Positions 1-5,104 of a stretch of 7,244 nucleotides of DNA are shown piece by piece. The position numbers and the translations under genes were made by a program. The stretch covers positions 1-7,244 of the forward strand of contig CAMEPN010000086.1 of the NCBI GenBank assembly GCA_945931735.1, written 5' to 3'. Under the pieces are notes generated by a model. That model did no database searches and was not told the DNA's origin. It saw only the letters and a program-made list of their open reading frames with translations. Every line of letters starts with the position of its first letter. Within the stretch, counting starts at the first letter, position 1. This stretch comes from an uncultured Clostridia bacterium. Lineage in GTDB: Bacteria > Bacillota > Clostridia > Oscillospirales > Ruminococcaceae.

Positions 1-193
1 AAAAGGAAGCGAAAATCATTTCCGCGCGAAGCGCGGAGTGCGTGTCGAGGTACCCTGCCAACTTTCCATTTATCGGGCAGCTTGCCTTCGTGTGAAAACG
101 CCCGCAGAAATTGCTCTTTTAGCCGTATTGACTGCGGGGGCACCCCGCCAAATTTCTGTTTATCTATCGTTTTCGCCGGAAAGGATATTCATT
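1..193 (+). promoter_or_regulatory. Structured leader upstream of the AraC-family regulator
   Basis: No gene is supported in this stretch. It holds a GC-rich hairpin at 22-36 (six-pair stem, GAA loop) and a second perfect hairpin at 134-148 (GCGGGG, loop GCA, CCCCGC). The second can be nested inside an 8-base inverted repeat, CAGAAATT at 105-112 and AATTTCTG at 151-158. A competing stem, CCCGCAG at 101-107 with CTGCGGG at 132-138, uses overlapping bases. Positions 49-74 and 139-164 form an imperfect direct repeat (21 of 26 identical, offset 90). The bases just before 194 carry an AAAGGA ribosome binding site. This may be a 5' UTR with alternative folds or part of a dispersed repeat. No convincing -35/-10 pair was found. 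Confidence 0.35.
180..185 (+). promoter_or_regulatory. Ribosome binding site fixing the start of the AraC-family gene
   Basis: AAAGGA lies 8 bases before the ATG at 194. No comparable site precedes the in-frame ATG at 38, so the 194 start is chosen. The 52 extra residues encoded from 38 have no regulator-like character. Confidence 0.75.
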
Positions 194-937
194 ATGGACA
201 TAAATCAAGCCCTCTCCCGCGCGGCATTTCTCAACCGCGAATACATGAACGCGCACCTGCCCTACGAGCGCGAGATGGAATTTTATCAGGCGATAAAGGT
301 CGGCAATAAGGAAGAAGCGCTGCGGCTGTTCATGCCGCTCAACGCCGCAGGGCTGGGCAAATTGAGCGAGGACAGCCTGCGCAACCTCCGATACCACCTC
401 ATTATCACCATTGCATTCATCACCCGCTACTGCATCGAGGGCGGAATGGAAATGGAAACGGCGTATAACCTTAGCGACGTGTATATCCGCAGGATAGACG
501 TCTGCCGCACCGAAAAGGAAATAAACGATATCCACCGCGAGCTTGTCGAGGATTACGCTGAGCGAATGCACGCGCTGTCAAAGAAGTGCCTGTTCTCAAA
601 GCCCATAATCAAGAGCCTTGACTACATATATAACAACCTGCACGCCAAAATCACACTCAATGATATCGCGGAGGAATGCGGGCTCAGCGCGCCGTATCTC
701 TCCAAGCTTTTCCACAGCGAGGTCGGCGTGACCGTAACGCAGTATATTCTGCAAAAGCGTATCGAGGCGGCGGAAAATCTCCTTAAATTCTCCGATTATT
801 CCTGCCTCGAAATATCCAATTACCTCTGCTTCAGCTCCGAGAGCCACTTTATCCAAGTGTTCAAAAAATACGCGAAGATAACCCCAAAGGAATACCGCGA
901 AAAATTTTTCCGCACCCGTTGGGGAAGCAAGGCGTAA
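194..937 (+). CDS. AraC/XylS-family transcriptional regulator (YesN-like)
   Basis: This gene encodes a DNA-binding transcription factor of 247 residues. The C-terminal 110 or so residues (about 136-240) are a complete AraC-type double helix-turn-helix. The first HTH is around KITLNDIAEECGLSAPYLSK (152-171), with FHSEVGVTVTQYI after it. The second is at about 203-228, followed by the family signature FKKYAKITPKEYR (223-235). The N-terminal 130 residues look entirely helical (REMEFYQAIKVGNKEEALRL, YHLIITIAFITRYCIEGG) and lack the cupin beta pattern of sugar-binding AraC proteins. This arrangement is known from clostridial AraC/YesN-like regulators whose signal is undefined. The start at 194 is supported by AAAGGA 8 bases upstream; an in-frame extension to 38 is possible but unlikely. 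The next gene on the same strand encodes a sortase-anchored surface protein 126 bases away and is a possible target, though this is only inference. The family call is secure; the ligand and regulon are unknown. Confidence 0.88.
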   Translation: MDINQALSRAAFLNREYMNAHLPYEREMEFYQAIKVGNKEEALRLFMPLNAAGLGKLSEDSLRNLRYHLIITIAFITRYCIEGGMEMETAYNLSDVYIRRIDVCRTEKEINDIHRELVEDYAERMHALSKKCLFSKPIIKSLDYIYNNLHAKITLNDIAEECGLSAPYLSKLFHSEVGVTVTQYILQKRIEAAENLLKFSDYSCLEISNYLCFSSESHFIQVFKKYAKITPKEYREKFFRTRWGSKA

Positions 938-1063
938 TTCTACATAAAAAAATGACATAAATATTATTTTTGTGATATCTGCCGCTTGTTTTTTCTGATA
1001 TTATTTAATCAACGCAAGGGTTTAAGTAATAACCCAAATTTAGTTCAGAAAGGACATTCGACC
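938..1063 (+). promoter_or_regulatory. Intergenic region with candidate promoter and small hairpin before the surface-protein gene
   Basis: This AT-rich gap contains an extended -10-like element, TGaTATTAT, at 996-1004 without a clear -35 at normal spacing. Transcription from it would start near 1010-1012 and give a leader of about 50 bases. That leader would contain a small hairpin, GGGTT 1018-1022 with AACCC 1031-1035. AAAGGA at 1049-1054 is the ribosome binding site for the ATG at 1064 (9-base spacing). No convincing terminator for the AraC gene is visible: the A-rich and T-rich runs at 945-970 pair only weakly. Read-through from the upstream gene is therefore possible. Confidence 0.35.
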
Positions 1064-1699
1064 ATGAAAATCAGAAATCTGTTTACGGGCATCGCGGCAG
1101 CCGTTTCTGCCGCAGCTATCCTCGCAGTAGGAGCATCCGCATATGACCTCAACACCGACCTCGGCACATTCTGGAGCACCAGCATAACCGTTCCCTCCTC
1201 CGAGTTCGCGGAGCTGACCGCCGACAGCGTTGTCACCGTTACATTCACTACCGACGACTCCCTCGCAGATGTTGACGGACACAGCTACTGGGTCATCAAG
1301 CCCATGATAAACGACGCGGGCTGGCCGCTCATCAGCGGTATCAGCGAGCTGACTCCCTCCGAGGACGGCAGCGCATATGTTGTAGAGCCGGGCGATACCT
1401 CGATCAGCTTTTCTATCCCCGCAGATGATGTTGAGCACGTTCAGACAGCAGGCATTGCTTTCATGGGTCACGGCGTAACTCTCGGGACGATAACGGTTTC
1501 CAACGACGCTCCCGCCGAGGCTCCTGCCGAAACTACAACAGATACTACCGTTGAAACTACAACAGATACCCCCGCCGAAACCGAAACAACAGCGCCCGCA
1601 AAGGATAACCCCGAAACCGGCGTCGAGAGCGCAGCTGCCGCAGCCGCTGTCGCAGTACTGGGCGCTTCCGCTATGATTATCAGCAGAAAGAAAAAGTAA
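1064..1699 (+). CDS. Secreted, sortase-anchored (NPETG) surface protein with one putative beta-sandwich domain
   Basis: The gene encodes a 211-residue precursor. Residues 1-26 form a signal peptide: K/R at 3-4, a long Ala-rich hydrophobic core, and a likely cleavage after ASA at 24-26. Residues 27-147 make one compact domain with alternating beta-strand-like stretches. It contains SYWVIKPMINDAGWPLI (74-90) and ends in GIAFMGHGVTLGTITVSN (130-147), a pattern that recalls the last strands of jelly-roll carbohydrate-binding modules. That resemblance is from memory and is not a firm assignment. Residues 148-181 are a Thr/Glu/Pro/Ala linker with near-repeated ETTTDT units. The cell-wall sorting signal follows: NPETG at 182-186, a hydrophobic stretch (about 189-206), then the basic tail SRKKK. 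Sortases that recognise NPxTG cleave between T and G and link the protein to peptidoglycan; no sortase gene is in this window. The start at 1064 has AAAGGA 9 bases upstream and puts the signal peptide at the N-terminus; an in-frame ATG at 986 would not. Anchoring is well supported; binding function is inference. Confidence 0.82.
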   Translation: MKIRNLFTGIAAAVSAAAILAVGASAYDLNTDLGTFWSTSITVPSSEFAELTADSVVTVTFTTDDSLADVDGHSYWVIKPMINDAGWPLISGISELTPSEDGSAYVVEPGDTSISFSIPADDVEHVQTAGIAFMGHGVTLGTITVSNDAPAEAPAETTTDTTVETTTDTPAETETTAPAKDNPETGVESAAAAAAVAVLGASAMIISRKKK

Positions 1700-1721
1700 T
1701 CCTCATTCTATACTTCATAAG

Positions 1722-1750
1722 AAAAAACCGTCTGTCAAAAACAGGCGGTT
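1722..1750 (-). terminator. Intrinsic terminator for the - strand operon (left end of the palindromic element)
   Basis: Read on the - strand, a 10-pair stem with one G-T wobble (1750-1741 with 1735-1726, 5-base loop) is followed by a run of T residues (complement of the A run 1722-1727). It would end transcripts coming from the oxidoreductase gene about 370 bases after its stop codon, once the whole palindromic element has been transcribed. Confidence 0.6.
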
Positions 1751-1963
1751 CAGTCTGTCGAAAAAGTCTAAAGACTTTTCCGACAGAGAACATCCGCACT
1801 GCGCGCACGATTTGTCGGCTATGCCGCCAAATCGCACACTTGTGCGGATAGAAGTGTTTTTTGCCCCGGCAGAGCTGGGGCAAAAAACGTATTTTAAATT
1901 CCCGCTTCGCGGGCAAAAAACACTTTTTCGACAAGCTGAACCGTCTGTCAAAAACAGGCGGTT
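1726..1963. repeat. MITE/REP-like palindromic intergenic element with 42-base terminal inverted repeats
   Basis: The outer arms 1726-1767 and 1922-1963 are symmetric imperfect inverted repeats (33 of 42 matching, most mismatches in the small loop of the terminal hairpins). Each arm begins with a copy of the same 25-base hairpin, identical at 1726-1750 and 1939-1963. Internal structures are: a 15-base stem with one mismatch (1755-1769 with 1772-1786); a branched hairpin at 1792-1849 (ATCCGCAC/GTGCGGAT, CGATTTG/CAAATCG, CGGC/GCCG); a 14-pair hairpin with one G-T pair (1857-1887); a 5-pair hairpin (1901-1913); and a 15-base perfect inverted repeat (1852-1866 with 1911-1925). There is no credible coding sequence inside. 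The size and terminal repeats fit a non-autonomous mobile element or dispersed palindromic repeat. No clear target-site duplication was seen, and copy number cannot be judged from one window. Confidence 0.65.
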
Positions 1964-1970
1964 TTATTTT
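1939..1970 (+). terminator. Intrinsic terminator for + strand transcripts (right end of the palindromic element)
   Basis: This is a second, identical copy of the 25-base hairpin (AACCGTCTGT, loop CAAAA, ACAGGCGGTT), here followed on the + strand by TTATTTTG. It is the only hairpin plus T-tract downstream of the surface-protein gene with clear terminator form on the + strand. It lies about 240 bases after that gene's stop codon at 1699. Confidence 0.6.
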
Positions 1971-1983
1971 GTTATTTTCTCAA

Positions 1984-2091
1984 GAAGTACGATATGCTTA
2001 CACCGACAACGGTCCTGAGTTTACAACGCGGTTTATTCAAGGCTTAAAGTTTATCTCATCTGCCTTAAATTATTGTGCGTTTAACCCTTGA
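1984..2091 (+). pseudogene. Decayed transposase fragment (rve/DDE integrase-core remnant)
   Basis: The frame read from 1984 gives EVRYAYTDNGPEFTTRF and then, after about 17 unrecognised residues, a stop at 2089-2091. The core TDNGPEF is the conserved segment around the second acidic residue of the retroviral-type integrase domain of IS3- and IS481-like transposases. The residues before it (RYAY) and after it (TTRF) also fit that family. Everything else of a transposase is missing: no start codon, no upstream DDE Asp, no catalytic Glu region and no visible IS ends. This is a relic about 20 residues long in its recognisable part, next to the palindromic element. A chance match is possible given the short length. 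Confidence 0.5.
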
Positions 2092-2116
2092 AAGAATTAC
2101 ATTAAATTCTATGAGT

Positions 2117-3103
2117 TCACCATATTTCGCCCGGATACCTCATTCCCCAATCCTTGCGAAGCCTTGTCATTATTTCCATAACGTCGCAGGTGTCTTGTAA
2201 ATGCAGAAGTGACCCATCTCCGGTTCTTACCGCTTCTTCCATATCCCGTAATTCATAAAACAGAGCGTTCGCTGTTTCACCGGAAGCTATCTCACGGACA
2301 GCGCCTGTTTCAGCGTCAACTATCACGGCTCTGTCCGCTCTTGGATACTCCATTATCTCAATATAGCCTTTTTCACAGCTTATCACAGCTCTTTTCGGCT
2401 GCTTGGAGTGCATACTGAGCGCTACCGTTGCCATCTGACCCTTTGTGTTCTTCAGAAGAACCGCTGCCATTTCGTCCGAGCCTGTGGGCGACGGCTTCCA
2501 CTGGCTTAGAATTTCGTCCGGTTTTTCCTCCATGAAGCTGCGGACTATCGACAGCGCATACACGCCTATATCCAGCATTGCGCCGCCCGCAAGCTCCATA
2601 TTAAAGAAACGGTTGCTCATATCGTATTCCTTGAAGCTGCCGAAATTCATCGTTATCATCTGAACTTTTCCCAGCTCTCCGCTGCCGACGATTTGCCACA
2701 GTTTCTTGTAAAGCGGCATGTGCCATATAGTCATAGCCTCGCCTATCAGCAGGCCTCTTTCCTTTGCAAGCAAAACCATTTCCGAAAGCTCACGGCTGTT
2801 GAGGGTGATAGATTTCTCAACGAAGATATGCTTGCCGTTTTCCAAAGCCTTCTTCATGTATTTATAGTGGGTATTGTGCGGGGTCGTGATATAGATTATA
2901 TCAACATCGGGGTCGGTGAACACCTCGTCAATGGCGTCATAGACTTTTTTGACGCTATACTTTTTTGCAAATTGGGCAGCTTTTTCATGCGTCCTGTTGG
3001 CAACAGAATAAAGCGTTCTGCCCATTTTTCCAAGACCCTGTGCCATTTCATTTGCAATGACTCCGCAGCCGATGACTGCCCAATTCAGTTCATTTTGTTC
3101 CAT
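2117..3103 (-). CDS. Gfo/Idh/MocA-family NAD(P)-dependent oxidoreductase
   Basis: This 328-residue protein has the usual length and two-domain layout of the Gfo/Idh/MocA family. An N-terminal Rossmann fold carries the nucleotide-binding loop VIGCGVIA (10-17), the strand YITTPHNTHY (71-80), and the catalytic-loop region FVEKSI (94-99). The C-terminal alpha/beta domain has GGAMLDIGVYAL (173-184), resembling the dihydrodiol dehydrogenase and glucose-fructose oxidoreductase branch. The usual EKP motif is EKS here, so the lysine is kept but the proline is not. Enzymes of this family oxidise or reduce sugars, inositols or related polyols; the substrate cannot be read from the sequence. The start is supported by AGAAAGAGGT just upstream with 5-base spacing from GAGG. 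The gene lies 17 bases after the bisphosphatase stop on the same strand, so it is very probably co-transcribed as the last gene of the operon. A role in sugar or polyol metabolism is a reasonable inference. Confidence 0.88.
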   Translation of the reverse strand: MEQNELNWAVIGCGVIANEMAQGLGKMGRTLYSVANRTHEKAAQFAKKYSVKKVYDAIDEVFTDPDVDIIYITTPHNTHYKYMKKALENGKHIFVEKSITLNSRELSEMVLLAKERGLLIGEAMTIWHMPLYKKLWQIVGSGELGKVQMITMNFGSFKEYDMSNRFFNMELAGGAMLDIGVYALSIVRSFMEEKPDEILSQWKPSPTGSDEMAAVLLKNTKGQMATVALSMHSKQPKRAVISCEKGYIEIMEYPRADRAVIVDAETGAVREIASGETANALFYELRDMEEAVRTGDGSLLHLQDTCDVMEIMTRLRKDWGMRYPGEIW

Positions 3104-3120
3104 AAATACCTCTTTCTGAA

Positions 3121-5052
3121 TTATCTTCCGCTTTCCTTGATTTCGCCCGAACGATATGCGGTAAGAAGCTCGCGCAGATCGTTTATCTGCTCCAGCAGCT
3201 CCGCGCCCTTGTCGGTATCGGAGATATTCGCGCGGCGGTCAAGCTTTTCCACCAGATGTATCTCCGGAGTATGCTCGCTTTCGCCTGCAATAAACGGCTT
3301 GTGCTCCGCGAGGTTCAGGCTGTGCGAGTCGTATATCAGCGTATAGCCCGCAATACCCGTCGCTTTCTGATATGCCTTCGAGATACCGCCGTCTATTACA
3401 AACAGCCTGCCGTCCGCTTTTACGGGGTGTTCGCCGTTCTTTATCTTCACCGGCACATGACCGTTTATTATGTGACCGTGCTCGGGGTCAAGTCCGAACA
3501 TTTCAAGGATACGTCCGCAGACTTCTGCCTGCTCCGAAAAGTGATAATAAGCGTTGTAATTTTCCTTTTGCAGCTCCTTGTCATCAAGGAAATAACGCTC
3601 GAAGAACGCCATTTTATCCTTGCCGTAAAGCGGCGAACAAGCCCCGCTCCACAGATACCACAGGTAGTCTGCCGCGTAATCTTTCTCCTCTCCTGCCTGC
3701 ATGAAGTACGCCTTGTTCGCGATCTCGTCCAGCTTGTCAAGCATTGCCTTGCCCGAATACTTTGTGCCTGCAATATTTACGCTTTGAAGCTCTCCATTCT
3801 CGTCAAGCGGTATGCAGCCGTGAAACAGCAGATTTCCGTTTATCGTCTTGTACATTGAGCCTTTGGAGTACAGAAAACGGATATGGGAATTGAGTCGTTC
3901 GCTGTGCATAAAGGAGTTTGCAAGCACCGTCATAAGCTCGTTTTCCTCGTCCGTCAGCGAAAGCGGACAGTCGCGGAAAACAGTCGGGAAGTTCGCGTCA
4001 AGCAGCGTATATTTCCTGCCGCCAAGCGTAACCGTACCATTATCGAAATCCACCATGCGGAAGATATCGCGCTCGTCCATATTCCATTCGGGGTGGCGCT
4101 CGATAAGCTGACCTTCCAGCTTAAGCTGAATGATGGTAATCGCCTTGTGCATTTTCGCAACTAATTTAGTATCTACCGGGTCGTAGATGTTGTCGTCAAG
4201 GGTCTGCGGCATGAACAGCGCGCAGTCGTCGTCTTTGTAAGTTTCTCCCGCAAACACCGCCAATGCCCTTAGATTAAGCCCGTAGCCGTCCTCCAGCACG
4301 TCGAAATTGTTGTAGCGCATGGAAATGCGGATAACATTGGCGATAAGCGCCCAGTTTCCCGAAGCCGCGCCCATCCACGAGATATCATGGTTTCCCCATT
4401 GTATATCCACATCATGTATTTTCATCAGCTCGTCCATGATTATGTCGGCTCTCGGTCCTCTGTCGTAGATATCGCCGATTATATGCAGCTTGTCGATAGC
4501 AAGCGACTGTATCAGCTCGCAGAGGGATTTGATAAAGCGGTCTACTATGCCGGTGTCAAGTATCGTGGTGATTATCTCGTCGTAGTAGTATTCCTTTACC
4601 ACGTCGTCGGTGACATTCAGCAGCTCGTCGAGGATATACACCATATCCTTCGGTATGCGCTTGCGCACCCGTGAGCGGGTGTATTTCGCCGAAACAGCCT
4701 CGCAGACCAGTATCAGCCGATAAATAGTCAGCCTGCGCCACTCGTCACACAGCTCTCCCCGCTTATGCAGTTTTTTGAGCTGCTTATCGGGATAGTAAAT
4801 AAGATATGCCAGCGCTTCGCGCTCCGCTCCCGAAACCGTCTTTCCGAGGGTTATATCGATCTTGTTTTTGATCATTCCGGAAGCGCTTTTCAGCATGTGC
4901 AGAAACGCTTCGTACTCGCCGTGTATATCGCTGAAAAAGTATTCCGTTCCCTTTGGCAGACTGCGTATTGCCGAAAGATTAACGATCTCGCTCACTGCGC
5001 TGTCGATCGTGGGGAACTCCTTTGCCAGAAGTGAAAGGTATTTCTTGTCCAT
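3121..5052 (-). CDS. fbp: Fructose-1,6-bisphosphatase, class III
   Basis: This cytoplasmic gluconeogenic enzyme hydrolyses fructose-1,6-bisphosphate to fructose-6-phosphate and phosphate. The 643-residue length fits the class III family (Bacillus subtilis Fbp type, about 640-670 residues), which is unrelated to classes I and II. The calcineurin-type metallophosphoesterase motifs are present in order: SDIHGEY at 41-47 (metal ligands Asp42 and His44), GDIYDRGPR at 193-201, and GNHD at 220-223. Near the C-terminus are INGHVPVK and FVIDGGISKAYQ. The N-terminal PKGTEYFFSDIHGEYEAF closely follows the B. subtilis protein, while its longer N-terminal leader is absent. The start has AAGGAA 7 bases upstream. 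The gene follows ptsI after 52 bases and precedes the oxidoreductase by 17. In a fructose PTS context the enzyme would supply fructose-6-phosphate when carbon enters directly at the bisphosphate level. The identification is firm; the operon role is inference. Confidence 0.96.
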   Translation of the reverse strand: MDKKYLSLLAKEFPTIDSAVSEIVNLSAIRSLPKGTEYFFSDIHGEYEAFLHMLKSASGMIKNKIDITLGKTVSGAEREALAYLIYYPDKQLKKLHKRGELCDEWRRLTIYRLILVCEAVSAKYTRSRVRKRIPKDMVYILDELLNVTDDVVKEYYYDEIITTILDTGIVDRFIKSLCELIQSLAIDKLHIIGDIYDRGPRADIIMDELMKIHDVDIQWGNHDISWMGAASGNWALIANVIRISMRYNNFDVLEDGYGLNLRALAVFAGETYKDDDCALFMPQTLDDNIYDPVDTKLVAKMHKAITIIQLKLEGQLIERHPEWNMDERDIFRMVDFDNGTVTLGGRKYTLLDANFPTVFRDCPLSLTDEENELMTVLANSFMHSERLNSHIRFLYSKGSMYKTINGNLLFHGCIPLDENGELQSVNIAGTKYSGKAMLDKLDEIANKAYFMQAGEEKDYAADYLWYLWSGACSPLYGKDKMAFFERYFLDDKELQKENYNAYYHFSEQAEVCGRILEMFGLDPEHGHIINGHVPVKIKNGEHPVKADGRLFVIDGGISKAYQKATGIAGYTLIYDSHSLNLAEHKPFIAGESEHTPEIHLVEKLDRRANISDTDKGAELLEQINDLRELLTAYRSGEIKESGR

Positions 5053-5071
5053 ATTTTCGTTCCTTGCAGTT

Positions 5072-5103
5072 AAGCCGACAGTTATCCCGTCGGCTTGTTT
5101 TTT
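5072..5103 (+). terminator. Intrinsic-terminator-like hairpin pointing against the operon, between ptsI and fbp
   Basis: An 8-base perfect stem, AAGCCGAC (5072-5079) with GTCGGCTT (5089-5096) and a 9-base loop, is followed on the + strand by G and six T residues. On the - strand, where the genes lie, the hairpin is followed by AACTGCAAGG, so it should not stop the ptsI-fbp transcript. No gene upstream on the + strand would need it. It could stop antisense transcription out of fbp, or act on the operon mRNA as a processing or stability hairpin close before the fbp ribosome binding site. Confidence 0.5.
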
Positions 5104-5104
5104 A

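Noticed and set aside
128..156. TTGACT as a -35 box for the AraC gene
   Set aside because: No acceptable -10 hexamer occurs 16-18 bases downstream, and the sequence between is a GC-rich hairpin.
38..193. In-frame N-terminal extension of the AraC regulator from the ATG at 38
   Set aside because: No good ribosome binding site precedes it, the 52 extra residues look like translated non-coding repeat and hairpin DNA, and AAAGGA is placed correctly for 194.
164..571. Long open frames antisense to the AraC, surface-protein, fbp and ptsI genes
   Set aside because: They mirror strongly supported genes on the other strand and show no independent motifs or start signals.
986..1063. Upstream in-frame start of the surface protein at 986
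   Set aside because: It would put about 26 polar residues before the signal peptide and overlap the candidate promoter; 1064 has its own ribosome site.
1857..1887. 14-pair hairpin as a bidirectional terminator
   Set aside because: Its T and A tracts are within the two arms of the stem, and no T-tract follows it on either strand, so it is part of the palindromic element rather than a standard terminator.
1726..1963. CRISPR array
   Set aside because: There are only two copies of a 25-base direct repeat, 213 bases apart, with structured rather than unique-spacer DNA between them.
1680..2018. Small open frames on both strands inside the palindromic element
   Set aside because: They arise from hairpin arms read in several frames, have no ribosome sites, and have no protein-like composition.
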